Assembly (NCBI GenBank): GCA_015680685.1
Contig: MNCI01023673.1
Location: forward strand, 98,332 to 162,331
Direction: 5' to 3'
Length of the DNA stretch: 64,000 nucleotides
Source of the DNA: Gnetum montanum
Lineage: Eukaryota; Streptophyta; Gnetopsida; Gnetales; Gnetaceae
In this document: in pieces, positions 46,362 to 58,575 of the stretch
How the letters are laid out: each line of letters starts with the position of its first letter
Numbering within the stretch: the first letter of the stretch is position 1
Notes under the pieces: model-generated
What the model was told of the DNA's origin: nothing
Seen by the model: only the letters and a program-made list of their open reading frames with translations
The model's database searches: none
Position numbers and translations under genes: made by a program

Positions 46362-46366
46362 CTAGT
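46362..46366. other. Element D target site duplication, right
   Basis: CTAGT directly after the 3' LTR, identical to 33432-33436. Confidence 0.8.
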
Positions 46367-48068
46367 CTAATACAATGTATTGTGCAAGGTCCTATCTTTC
46401 AACTCTCAATGCAGCTAGTTCATTTGGTAGTCTTTGCACTTCAATTTATACATGTTGCATCCTCATTTCTATTATGATCAACTTTTCTTTTCTAGATATT
46501 AGCTATGAATATAATGTAGTGGTATCATTGGGGATATAAAAAGGATTCTACATAACTTGTCCTATCTACAATAGTCTTTCCAATGCATCTTCATGTCTAC
46601 TAGGGAACACAATTTCTTCTCCTAAGATTTTGGCTAATGCATGTACATATTTGGCATTAGAAATATTTATTGGTCGCACAATGGAATCCTAAATAACTTC
46701 TTGATGTGAGTGGTTATTATTTCTACTACTCTTGCAACATTTTGGTGTTGCATCATCATTATAGTGGCTTCTTCTTCAATTTCTAACATCACCTGGAATG
46801 ATGAAATGGTTTTAGAAATTTGTTATGCCCAATCATCATCCTCTCTTACCTACAAAGATGTCCAAACATTAGTAGGTCCTATGGATAGTATAGGTCTACT
46901 TGGATTATTCCTCACTTGGTACATGCTTGAGACTTCTTTTCTATCCAAACTAATTATTTCAACAATTTGTTGTAAGTGATTCATGAAACGTTTGTAGTTT
47001 GATTATGTTGGTGGAGCATTTGATCATGCTCATATTGCAGCTAGGGTTAACCCATTGGATCCTACTTTTTATGTTTCTATGGCTAGAATGTTTGTTAATA
47101 GCATTGACCCTACTTCTACCTTAGTACTTGTTTGTTTTTCTACTTGGTCCTTCTTGGGTGATACTAGCTCAGATATTTCTATGTATGAAGCATTTTGGAC
47201 GTTTTGGAGAACATCATTGATGTAGTCCAAAATTCTAGCTTATCTACATAACTTTTGAATAAGATAAGGAAATGGAAGAGTGGATTTCACTATCTTCTTC
47301 TCTTCAAATCTTCTCTATATTTCTAGAAATAATAGATGGTATATATTGGCTTCAAATTTCCACATTAAGATAGCATTTCCTCTAGTAACATAGGTGAAAA
47401 TTCTGTTAAGTCTCTTGGTTGGGAAAATATAATATGTTCTAATCTTAAAGTAAATATTTTTTGTAGTAGATAATCCATTGTACTTCTTTTCTATAGTTTC
47501 ATATGCCCTCTACAATCATAAATTTCTCTCATTTTTGTTGGACTATGTGAAGATTTGAGAAATGTTAACTCTGACATTTGGTATGTTTAGTGTCTTGGAG
47601 ATTGCTTCAACTAAATATGACACTATCACTCCATCAATCTTTATGATTACATCATTTTATTTATTTTTCTAGAATTTATGAACTTCCCCCAAATACCATT
47701 CACCATTACTTGAAATGGTTGACTAGAGTGGTGAAGCTTGAATTTGTGCATGAATCTCTATAGGTGAAAATTACATGAATGATCCAAATGTAAGTTCCAC
47801 TATTATAGTGGATAGATGGATTTCTCTTTGATGTACTATAGACACTCATTAGAGAGCGTGAGGTGTTGTCCTTGTTCTAGAGCTAGTGGCACATTAGCTT
47901 CTACTTACGTAGATTGTCATGTTATAGGTGTAGGTTGATGGATTGAATATGGCAATGCCTCTTGCTCTACAAGAGGAGTTTTGTTCTATGCCTCATCTTC
48001 TTCTTTTCCTCTAGGAATCTTTTCCTTGGTTGTGATGGCCCCTAGCTTGAGTATTCTTTTTGATGGCA
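46367..48068 (-). pseudogene. Element H gag-like ORF, N-terminal part
   Basis: On the minus strand an ATG at about 48068 gives MPSKRILKLGAITTKEKIPR, an acidic or Gln-rich stretch (VEQEALPYSIHQPTPIT), then around 47450-47200 a domain with ILMWKFEANIYHLLFLEI and STLPFPYLIQKLCR. This is the same motif as in element G (putative plant transposon protein type). Further down come KRFMNHLQQIVEIISLDRKE and PSRPILSIGPTNVWTSL. It is interrupted at 46367 by element D and continues left of 33437. Confidence 0.45.
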
Positions 48069-50399
48069 TCTGCAATCATAAAAAAATTCAAGAATATCCA
48101 AAATTTTCAAAAAATTCCTAATGATTCATAACCCTTTATCAGATTTTGGGATTTAATCAAAATTTTTAGATATAATCAATTTCAATATTAATTTAGATTG
48201 TAGAGTTTGAAAATTTTTATAATTTAGAAAAAACACTTATTTAAAAAACCCTTAATTAAATAATTCAAAATATAGTCAAAAACAAATTTAGCTTAATAAT
48301 CCATTATTATCTTTGATTTATTTGTTTGAAAAATGTTTGAATGATTAATTGGAAAGAAATATTTGGTTTATTAGCTTATATTAGAGTAAATGTTATTATT
48401 TCTTATGGTTTAGTTGATCTTCCAGGCATTAGAAAAAATTTGATTAATTGATAAGAACTACATGCAATGCTTCCCTCCATGATTGAGATAATTAGTTCAT
48501 AAGTGAAAGGAATCCAAAATGGCTTATATTGGATGTGTGTTGAGAAAAATAATAAAGCTCAAAAGTTTATTTGATAGAAAAACAACATGAAATTTCCTTG
48601 CATGAAATGATGGAAAGGAAAAATTTTCTAATGTTTTGTGCATATATATAGATTTTTATAAGGATGATATTGTAGATATGACATCGTTGATGAAATATAA
48701 TAGGCCCTATGATATTATATCTAGGCTATCACGTTTGAAATTTTTGCAAAATTTTAAGAAAAGAAGTGATGGAATAAGTAGTTTGAAAGGTGTTATGCTA
48801 ATCTAAAGGATTCTTGATTATAGATGATGCTTAGAATAGGAGACTTTGATGTCAAAAGTATGCTAAAGAAGGATTTTGAGAAAGATAAATTAACTAAGGT
48901 TTAGGAGATGATTTGATCAAAAGTTGCTAAATTTATGAATAAGTATGAATATGTAGGAAAATAATGATGATTACTAAAGTATCTAGGAGGTATAAGATCA
49001 TGTGGAGTGATCATCAAGTACAAAATATAAGATTTATACAAGTGTATCCTTCCCAAAGCAAGCTTCTGCCTTTAATGTCCTTATATAACCAAACCTACAA
49101 GTGTTTGTGGGCACTCAAGAAGTTAAATATAAATCATGTAGGTATTCCAAAATAGATATGTTAGGATTTTCCTAACAAAGAAATAACACTATGTCATATA
49201 AAATCATCAAAATTATAAGTATATATAATAGTTAGGTGGAATGGTAGGAGTAGGAATTGTAGAAAATGAAATGTGAGATGTCTTACCATAAGCATAATTA
49301 ATTATATGTGTAATGCATGCTTAAAGTAATCATTAGCCTATTAGTCCAAGATCCAAACCAAGTTCATACCACTTGTGATATTCCATTGTATTATCACAAA
49401 ACTTATAATCATAAGACTATCATAACTACAAGAAATATCAATACTTGGTAATTCAGAATAAGAAAATAATTTATTAAATACATAGTTTATTTTGAAGGAG
49501 ACTTGGCCATTGGATAGAGAAGTGCCTTCAACCATGAGTAACATATCTTTCTAGCCCTGTAGCCAATGCAAGTCTAAAAAAGATTAAAATTTTTGAGAAG
49601 TCACTTACCTTCTAGCATGGGTAACATGTCTTACTAGTGGAATTCCAAAAAAAAATTATTATATGTATTTATTATATTATTATTGTATCAACCTTACTAG
49701 AGGACTACCTTTAGGCATGGATAACATGTCTTTCTAGTGACATAGTAAGGCAACATTTATTTTAGAACATACTTCTAATTTTCATTAGAACTTAAGTAAA
49801 TACTATAGCTTAATAGTATAATAATTCTCATAGTATTAGCTTTAGAGAACTCACAAGTATCCTTTATGTCACACCCTTTTCATTCCCTCTTGGTTTTTTT
49901 TCTTTTCATTAACGCAGTATGATGACAAGTTTATTTCAGTTTTATTATGATGAGAATGTCATTATGTCCATGATAAGAACCACTTATTAGTGGAAATGAG
50001 TGGATAGATGATTTGATCTTACTAGATATATAACTAGTTCTTCAATGATTTGATTACATAGAATGAAATTCTTGTTGTTTCAGCTACATATTTCTTATTT
50101 CTTAATACTTTATTAGAAAAATAAACAAAAATATATACATCAAAAATAGTATAATTGTAAAACGAATGAAAGATATACAAGAATAGAAAAAATATATAAA
50201 AAACTTGAAATATTTTAAAGAATGAAGAAATGATAAGAAATGTGAAAAATATAAAAGATATTAAAAATTTAGAAAAATAGTAAGAAATTAAGAAAAATGA
50301 AAGAAAAATATAAAAATATTTATTGGTACCTAAGTATAAGAGATGAAACCCCTATGACTACTATCAAAGATAGAAATTTGGAAGATTGAATGGGAAGTG
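48069..50399. other. A/T-rich noncoding region between H and F, probably LTR or UTR sequence
   Basis: No domain found. Three diverged 40-bp units (CTTCTAGCATGGGTAACATG, CTTTAGGCATGGATAACATG and CTTCAACCATGAGTAACATA) are spaced about 90 bp apart at 49520-49750. 50100-50330 is a run of GAAAAATATAAAA words. The position would fit the 3' LTR of F and 5' LTR of H, but paired LTRs could not be shown. Confidence 0.35.
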
Positions 50400-51330
50400 A
50401 ATGGTTTGCAATACATGGTAGATTCCATTAGGGATGAAAAATCATAAAATGGTTAGAATTATTGAAGGTTGACAAGGATTAATTTCTAAGGGTCAGTTGT
50501 GTGATATATTTGCATGGTGCTTGATTCATATGTGGCATGTACTATATAGGATCCTTCCCATAAAGTCTAAAACTTTGTCCTTTGGGTGATATGGTTTGGG
50601 TTATAGTAAAGAACTCTATCTTTAGGCCTAATAGAAACTTATCTAATCTTAGTATCATGTCTATGTTTGGAATACTCTTATGAATTTCATTACTCATTTA
50701 AGCTACTAATATATTTTCATTTAGTTAATTAAGGATCATTAATCATTATTTTTGGGCTAGGTCTATACCTAGGTCAAGTGCATAGGTGTCTATTAGGGTA
50801 TCTATTTCTCCTTTAATTGGTAGGGTAGGTAATTTACAATAAACTACTTCACATAGCAAATACCCTATAGGATGTTTCCAAGTAGATTGATATGCCCATA
50901 GAATATCATTAAGCTTACTTCTCCAATCCTTCCTATCTCTTCTAATAGTTATGTTTAATATTCACTTGGGAATGATAAGGTGTGGTTAGTTTGTAATATA
51001 CCCTAAGATGTTGCATTACCTATTTAAATGTAGCTCTAGTAAAATGAGTTTCATTATCTAAGATTAACATTCTTAGTACTTCAAAGCTATTCACCACATG
51101 TTAAAAGAATTTAGTAGTTGTTACAGTTGTGTAATCTTTAATTGTAACTACTTTTGTTCACTTCGTGCAATAATTAATAGTCACAATAATGTAGGACTTT
51201 CTATTAAATATTGGTGTGATAGGTCCTCGAAAATCAATTTCCTAATTATCAAATGGTCCTAATGGTTGTATCCATTATTGTTGCCCTTCATCTCTAGTCA
51301 TTAGTCATTCATCCTTTTAACATCATTCAT
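50400..51330 (-). pseudogene. Element F integrase remnant
   Basis: On the minus strand the core begins EIDFRGPITPIFNRKSYIIV, then TINYCTK, in which the first catalytic Asp reads Asn. Later comes a FTRATFK/QVMQHLRVYYK-like piece and ITFEPILEVPNY-like fragments. Heavy decay, and an N at 51353 lies at its upstream edge. The order relative to RT and PR shows a minus-strand gypsy element. Confidence 0.5.
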
Positions 51331-51699
51331 AAGATTGTGTAAATTGGTGTGTNGAAGTAGTTTTAACCTATATGTATAATCAAAAGCAAGCATACTACAT
51401 ATACAACACCATTAAAAGCATTGCTAGAGCATAACTTAACTATATCACTATATAAAATGAGCTTATAACTATGGTATGCACACTTGAAAATTTCCAACAT
51501 TATGTGCTTGTGTATTAAATCTATGTTTATACTAACCATAGTGCAATCCAATTTCTAATGAATAAACCAATAATTAGTCCAAGAGTGATAAGATGATTTG
51601 TTATATTACACAAATTTAGCATAATAGTGCTTGATAGGAAAGAAACTAAAAATGTTCTAGCTAACAAGACTAAGATGGAATTCTCAAAGAGAATAAAGA

Positions 51700-52720
51700 A
51701 CCATTATTAGATTAATTTCCCAATGAAAACTTATTTACAAAGATAGCAATTGNGAATCTTTTTTTGTTAGTTTGACAAGCACTTTTAAAATCTTTGAAAA
51801 ATTCTTAATAAATCTTCTATAGTATCTTATATGATCAAGAAATGATCTTACATCCTTAATTGTCTATGACCTTTTGGTAATATTTTGGATGACTTTAATT
51901 TTGTTTGGATCTATCTTTATTCTTCATTAAGATACCTTGTGTCCTAGAACTATATCATATTGAACCATTAAGTGACTCTTCTACCAATTGAGCTTTAAAT
52001 TTGTTTCAATGTATCATTTTAAAAATTACTCTAGGAATTCCAAAGCTTACTTAAAAAAAGTCCATAAGTAGAAAAATCATCCATAAATGCCTCAACTCTA
52101 TTACTAATCTATTTCTAGAAGATTATTAGAATAAGTCTTTGGAATTTTACTAGAGCATTACATAGACCAAATGACATTTGTATATATGCAAATGATTCCA
52201 ATTGACTAGTGAATGTTTTCTTCTCTTAAACTTCTAGTGTAATACAGATTTGGTTATATCCATTGTATCCATCTAGAAAACTATAATATTGATGCTATGC
52301 AATAGTATCCAAAACTTGATAAAAAAAATGGCAAAGAAAAATGATCTTTGAATATTGCCATGTTCAAAAGTCAAAAATCTATATAGATCCTTCATGTATC
52401 ACTATTCTTTAGGAAAATGACCAATGGACTAACCCATTCACTATCTATAATAAGATAGATGTATCCAACCTTTAATAGCTTCTCTAATTCCTATTTAACA
52501 AGTTCCTTGAGTTTTGGGTTCAATCTTCATTAAGGTTGATGTCATGGTGGCTTAACAATGATTCACAAATCAATGTTAGTGATTTCATCATAACAACATG
52601 CAAACATAGTTGGCCATTGTTTCTATTCGCTATCAAGATTGGCATTTATAATTATCAAATTTGTATTATCTAGGAAACCATATGCAAGTGCATCCCATAA
52701 GGATTTTAGTTCTTGCAGTT
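51700..52720 (-). pseudogene. Element F reverse transcriptase remnant, Athila-like
   Basis: Pieces on the minus strand are LNPKLKELVK-like, YPIIDSEWVSPLVIF-like, RIYIDF, and then AYIQMSFGLCNALVKFQRLI, RVEAFMDDFSTYGLF with the M-D-D-F-S catalytic loop intact, and LWNS. The same Athila-type signature is seen in element C. Frameshifts and stops are frequent, and an N lies at 51753. Confidence 0.6.
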
Positions 52721-53079
52721 CTAGTTGATACTTATCTAGTATCTCTAGTTTTGTCCATTTAACATCCTCATCTTGTTAAAATTTAGTGTAGACAGGTTGT
52801 CTTCATATTTGTTCTATTTTGTTAGCTACTTCTATATAGGCACTTATTTTTTTTTCAGCTAGTTTTAGGCATATGTTTGATTCTAATTCTACTTTATTTG
52901 TCATTCACTAGATGCCTTCTTGTTTTGTGACTACTACTTACACATACTATTGTACACACATATCCTCAACACATTATTTACATGCTGAGATATGATCTTG
53001 TCTTATTATCTAGAATTTTTGCATATAATTATAATCATTATTATTGTATGTGATATATGGTACTCTATGTCTTTAAATA

Positions 53080-53391
53080 GCTCTAGCTTCATCTTCCTTG
53101 GAGATACTCAAAGATAAGTCTTAGATTTCTAACTTAGCATCCATGATGCTAAGCCATGCCCTTAGTATAATTATAGGAAATTTGGCTTTATTCTTTCCCA
53201 TATAAATAACAAGAATATTAGAAAGATAAGACCAACTACTTATGGTAGTTACCATTTGTTCAAGTGGAACAACAATGGACTAGTTAGCTAGCTCTAGTTT
53301 GATGTTGCATTTCTTTAATAAAGGTAAATTTTAGACCTTGTACATGTCATGACAGATGAGACTTACCCCTAGCCTAGAATCTAGAAGAGCT
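53080..53391 (-). pseudogene. Element F protease remnant, cut by element B
   Basis: Minus-strand reading gives LLDSRLGVSLICHDMYKV (D-S-x in place of D-[ST]-G), then CNIKLELANXSIVVPLEQMV, LSNILVIYMGKNKAKFPIII and LRAWLSIMDAKLEI. The reading starts right at the catalytic Asp because the LTR of element B begins at 53392. The N-terminal half should lie beyond element B, outside the window. Confidence 0.6.
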
Positions 53392-54850
53392 TGTTGTAAC
53401 AACCGAAAACGTCGGTGGTTGGAAGAACGTCGGAGTCGACGGACGCAACAGTTCCAACCCCGTGTCCGCGAGAGGGTGGTGCTGGCTGTGTGCGAACACG
53501 GGGTGCCCTAAACAGTCTGGTTGGTTAGATAGGAACTTACATCGGCATCAATATAGCCTTTTGCAATATTAGTTGTATGAATATTGAGATAGTGCTTACA
53601 AGTAAATGCAGCAAAGGGAAAAGAAACAGGAACTGTAAGAGTGCAACAATAATGCGAAATAATGAATAAAATAGAGATGCGATGGTAATGCGAAGTGATG
53701 CCAAACATAAATGTGGCAGTAATATGAGGTAGTGTTTGAATGTAAATAAGACATAAAATAATGCAAGAAAGCTAAATAGTAAACGAGAGGTAAAATGGGA
53801 TATGGTTAGAAACATGCACCGCTTCAGGGCTACAAGTCCGTTCGATCAAGGCGAATACAATCTACTACACAGCTTGACGGAGTGCAGAAATTTTGAGGGT
53901 AACTAAAGCATGTCAAGGAATAGACAAAGCTATGCACTTGGGCACATACTTCTCGTGCAAACAATGTAGAGTCCTACCAAGGTGGTAGAATGAAGATCGG
54001 GGTTTTACGTCAGCCGGGATATGTTCTTTTACAAATTTCTGGCTTTTTCTTTTATATGCTGTTTGCCAGGATATTTATAGGGCTGAACGTAAGTAAAAGG
54101 GACCATTTGAGGGCTACGTGCTATAGACTTGTGTTACCTTTTCTGGCATTACTCGTGCCGCCTATGACCATTGGGCTTATAGGACTATTGCAATACGAGC
54201 CTGCCATGCAATAACTATGATCCTACTACATCACAACTGCATCATCAGCTCCTAGAGACATGTACTAATGGTCTGATTAGGTGGAGTGCATTGATGTCGC
54301 ACAACCACCTTCATGCCGCGCTGTGCTTTGTGATGTGACTTGCTTGGCGTGGCGTAGCATCTTGCCACATGTCTTGCCATATGTCACGTACTTGTCACAC
54401 GATGCTACGCTATGTAGCGTAGCGACTGGTGTTGATCGCGACAGTTTTGTTGATATGCAACCCATTCCCTTATGATGCAAGTTTTGCAAACTTTGCTGAT
54501 TTCCCCTTTCGAACTGCCTTCTGTCCCCTTTCATAGGATTGCTATGCCTTGCTGTGCCATGTAGCTTAGCGTAGCGTAGCAGCAGACATGGTCCACCACT
54601 TTCTTATGAAAAGAGAGATCACTGCAGAACTTGAAGTTGGGCGAAGTGAGCGGACAGTGAAGTTGTTGCTATGCTATGCTATGTGATAGTGCATAGTGTA
54701 GCGTTTCGTTCTGACGCTTGCTATGATACATATCGTACAATGAACATCTAGAGAACAAGTACAATGGGCGTCGACAAAGAAAATGAAACACTACAGTAGG
54801 TAAAATGCTAAGGCTGCTACTTGGTGAGTACTGGGATGTTGCTTCGCCAT
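53392..54850 (-). repeat. Element B 3' LTR
   Basis: The TG at 53392 is the minus-strand CA end. U5 has the AACCCCGTGTCCGCGAGAGGG block aligned with family A U5. The TATA box CTATAAATATCC lies near 54068, about 675 bases from the end as in A. U3 is different from A. It contains repeated GCTACGC and CTATGC words and a perfect palindrome GCTACGCTATGTAGCGTAGC at 54404-54423. The upstream boundary is approximate because no second LTR is available. Confidence 0.6.
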
Positions 54851-55734
54851 GCTTGAGGGTGCTTCATTAGTTTTGTGGAGGTTAAGGCAGAGAGCAAGGA
54901 TGACGTTTAGCTGGGTCCCTCGTCGGAATGCTCTAAGGGACTTGTTTGCATTTTCATCTCTTGCTGGTGTTGTTCTTCAACCTCCTATAGGTGGGTGTCC
55001 CCTCTACAAGATGAGCTATATTACATCCATGGGGGGTTCTAGCCTGCCTATTGAAGCCTTCCACATGGTGAGCTATGTTGCACGTGTGCCAAAATTTGCA
55101 CTCTCAAATAAACATGTTAGTCGAGGCACTCACTTGGTGACATTGTAGCCTTTGCTACTGTAGGGGGATGCATTTGTAGGGACGATGTCTCATAGGCTAC
55201 TAGCATTGTTATTACACTTGGGCACCATCATTGGTGTGAGACGTCCAAAGCAGGGAGGCCAACATCGGTCTTGGCAACACCAGTCTCGAGGGAAGCTAGT
55301 CCCCAGGGCACCGGGGACACAGATGCACTGGAATCCCCACCAAAGGAATGTGTGCTCAATTCAACTATGAGATCAGCTACCACATAGTTGAACATTGCGT
55401 GAGCTAAAACATTGGTGGGGAACTGAAGTGCAACAATATTGTGGCTAGGCCACAATACTGTTAGCACCTCAGAAGCAGGAACGGGTCCAAGAACTACTGT
55501 CAAAGCGATAGGTCATTGCAACGATAGGTTCAAAGGGTTCATGTGACATCATATAATGTCTTTGAAGGGTCAGCATGACACCAAAGGTGGCGACGTGTAT
55601 GCCCCAGACCGTGTTCTCCTTGCGTTGAGAATTGCATCCTGGAATGGTGATGTCCCACCCGTGTGTCAGCATCATGCCTCTTCGTTCGACATGTATCTGG
55701 TGATGGTGCATATTGGGGGTGTGACATGAACCCA
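54851..55734. other. Element B 3' UTR, no gene seen
   Basis: Short frames on both strands without recognizable motifs or homologs elsewhere in the window. Unlike element A, no repeat-coded antisense ORF is apparent. Confidence 0.35.
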
Positions 55735-56020
55735 GTTTAAGGTCTTGGTAGACCGTATGCTAGTTTAGGGTCCCAACAGACCACTGTACTGCTTTGATGT
55801 CCCAATAGACCGTACATGCTAGTTTTACATCGTGGCAGAAGCATGATGCTAGTTTATAGTCATAGTGGATTAACAGTGCCAGTTTTACGTCGTGACGGAT
55901 GTTTGCTGCTAGTTTATCATCGTAGCGGACACTATTCGATGTTGCTAGTTTATCATCATTGTAGACACTGCTTGGTGCAACTACTAGTTTATCGTCGTAG
56001 CAGACGGTGTTTAGTATTGT
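55735..56020. repeat. Hairpin minisatellite array, element B
   Basis: About nine units of roughly 32 bp with the CTAGTTTA spacer. Arms include GGTC/GACC (twice perfect), CGTC/GACG (perfect) and AGTC/GATT (wobble), with 6-base loops such as TTGGTA and GTAGCA. It sits directly downstream of INT, at the same place as the element A array. Confidence 0.75.
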
Positions 56021-56029
56021 CATTGCACC

Positions 56030-57061
56030 TTAGGCGTAGTATGGCTTGAGGTACATGTGGTTTAGTGGGTTGGTAAACTCGTTGCTATCCATGTCTGCTA
56101 GTTTGAAGGCTCCATTCCCGAAGGCTTTAGCGACCACGTAAGAACCTTCCCAGTTGGCTGAGAACTTACTTACGTGCTCACGGATGGCCTCAAGGATGAG
56201 GTCTCCCTTCTGTACTGGCCGTCGATGCGGGTCTGTGTGGTGCTTTTGCTGTTTTTTGTTCTGATAGTGCTTGATCTGTCTTAGCATTTACACTTGTTCC
56301 TCCTCCATTGAGTCGAGGTCGATGGTTCATGATTCGTTATTCTGGGCTTCACTCATGACATTAGATAGGATCATCCGAAGTGAGGGTACCTGCAACTCAA
56401 GAGGCAATACATCTTCAGATCCGTAAACAAGATTGTAAGGGGTCTTACTTGTTGTGGTTCTACAAGTCATCTGATAGGCCTAGAGGACGTAAAGTATTTT
56501 CTCGTGCCATCGCCTCTTGCTATTGTTAAGCATTTGCCTCAGTAATTTGATGATGGACTTATTTGTAGCCTCCGCTTGCCCATTTACCTGTGGATAGTAA
56601 GTGGAAGAAAATGATTGTTTAATGCCTAGGTTGCTATAGAAGGTCTGGGTTTCTTTACTACTAAATTGTGGTCCATTGTTGATCACAATAGTCATCAGAA
56701 GCCCAAACCTAGTCACGATATTATCGAGGATGAAGTGGCAGATTTGCTGGGATGTCATTTTCCTCAAGGGAATAGCTTCCACCCACTTAGTAAAATACTC
56801 TGTGGCGGTGATAATGAAGCTATGCCTTGCAGAGAACTTAGGTGTGATGGGCCCTATGAGGTCCAATCGCCATCGTTGGAAAGGCCATGTAATTTGTGTT
56901 GAGTGTAGGTCTACAGGTACTATGTGTATGAGATTTGCATATCTCTGACATATGTCACACGTCTTAACTTTCAACAGGCAGTCACGCTCCATGTAGGGCC
57001 AATAATACCCTAGGCGTTTGATTTTGCTGACATAGCCCTGGGCACTATGTGTCCACCGCAT
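56030..57061 (-). pseudogene. Element B integrase
   Basis: A 193-codon frame starts with HSAQGYVSKIKRLGYYWPYM and CDICQRYAN (zinc-binding part). The core has WRLDLIGPITPKFSARHSFI, ATEYFTKWVEAIPLR (first Asp changed to Glu), FGLLMTIVINNGPQF (second Asp changed to Asn) and YYPQVNGQAEATNKSIIKLL (Glu present). The C-terminus at 56287-56030 has VQKGDLILEAIREHVSKFSA and AFKLADMDSNEFTN. The changed catalytic residues show it is dead. Confidence 0.8.
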
Positions 57062-57204
57062 AGCCCTTCATGAACCTTGTTAACTACCTTTTGTGTCTAC
57101 TCACCACCCATGCATGCCAGTAATATCCCATCACAGGATCACCAGCACAGGGCATCATTTCCCATGAGCACATATTGCCGAGCACGCTTGCAGATCGCAT
57201 CTCT

Positions 57205-57900
57205 CTAAGCTGATGTCAATCCGCCTGGGGGTTCGCCATGCTGTAAATATGCCTTAATGTTATCGTACCACTTCAAGGTGTCCGCAGCATCAATAGACGC
57301 CACATGTTCCACTCGAGTGACAGGCTCTACGCATTCTATGATCATAGTTGGTAGATTTACCAAGGAGTGCGATGGGATATTTAACGCGAGGGTAGCTAAG
57401 GCGTCTGCTATGGTGTTCTTTTTGCATGGCACGTATTGCACATCAGTGGTCATGAATTATTTTAGTAAAAATTTTGCTAGGTTGCAGTAGGGTTGTAGGT
57501 GCGTAGCCTTGTAAGCATAGACTTCGGTGATTTCATTCATGACTAGTTGTTAATCTTCCTGGATCGCCAGGCGTTGTACATGCAGTGTGCGGGCAGTTAA
57601 GAGGCCTCTGAGTAGCTCTTCATATTCTGCCACGTTGTTGGTGCATAGGAATGCAAAGCGATAAGTGGATGGATGCATTTCCCCAGAAAGGAAGGTGATT
57701 ATGGTAGTGGGGCTGCCTCCTCACATGGTTGAGGCATTGTCGAAGTGTAAAGTTTCCTCGAAATGCAGCAGGATGATAGCGACATTACTAACGTATTCAT
57801 CTAGGAACTCGGGATTGATGGTTGCCTGGTCATCGACTAGCAAGGTCATAAGTTGGGTCACTATGGCTTGGCCCTTTGTCGATGATTGGCTTACGTAATG
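57205..57900 (-). pseudogene. Element B archaeal-type RNase H and linker
   Basis: Reads LHFDNASTM (catalytic Asp region), STYRFAFLCTNNVAEYEELL with the catalytic Glu, LAIQEDXQLVMNEITEVYAY, in which the GDS motif is lost, and VQYVPCKKNTIADALATLAL, the closing motif with Asp. A linker (WYDNIKAYLQHGEPPGGL) leads to INT. This is the usual place of the second RNase H in Tat elements. Confidence 0.65.
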
Positions 57901-58575
57901 TAAGTCAAATTTTGCAGTTATGGCTTTCGATCAAGCTATCCTGTTGCTTTCGTACAAGTTACTGGTGATAGCTCAGAGTACGTTGCTTTTGCAAATGATG
58001 TTGGTTGTGCTGCAGAATAGGTAGTGCTGCCACTTTTTTAGCGTGAATACTAAGGCTAGGCAGTTCCTCTTCACCTCATTGTAATTTTCCTCATATGATA
58101 TTAACACGTGGCTCAGGTAATACACTGGTATCTCGGAGCCATCATCCTACTTCTAACATAGTAGTGCTGCTATGGATGCATCAGAGGTGGCGAGGTATAT
58201 GAAGAAAGGCTTGTCCCTCTGCAGTGGGTACACTATTGGAAGGTGCGAGAGCTCTTTCTTCAGGTTGTCAAAGGCTTGTTGACATTAGGCTGTCCACTTG
58301 AAGTTAACCCCCTTTCTCAGAAGATGTTGCATGGGGTGTAACTTATTGGTCAACCTTGCTATAAACCTTCAAATGAATTACACTCTACCTTGTAAACCAC
58401 GTAATTCCTTATGGTTTTTGGGAGGTGCTAGGTTGATGATGGCTTTGACTTTGCCTGGGTCTACCCGTATTTTAGCCTTTGACACTACAAACCCTAACAT
58501 GCATCTAATCTTTACCTCGAAGATGCACTTCTTAGGATTAAGATGCAAATCGTACCTTCGACAACACTTGAGGAC
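57901..58575 (-). pseudogene. Element B gypsy RNase H
   Basis: Between RT and the second RNase H on the minus strand, with fragments typical of RT-connection and RNase H: FTRKLLDVQPKIC-like at the RT end, then LQRDKPFFIYLATSDASIAA, YYLSHVLISYEENYNEVKRN, CLALVFTLKKW and FDLHYVSQSSTKGQA at the close. Several stops. Confidence 0.6.

Noticed and set aside
54281-54534. Frames over the palindromic B U3
   Set aside because: Produced by the inverted GCTACGC/GCGTAGC words, open on both strands by symmetry, with no domain.
56666-57490. Plus-strand frames at the element B integrase
   Set aside because: Mirror frames of the minus-strand integrase and RNase H.
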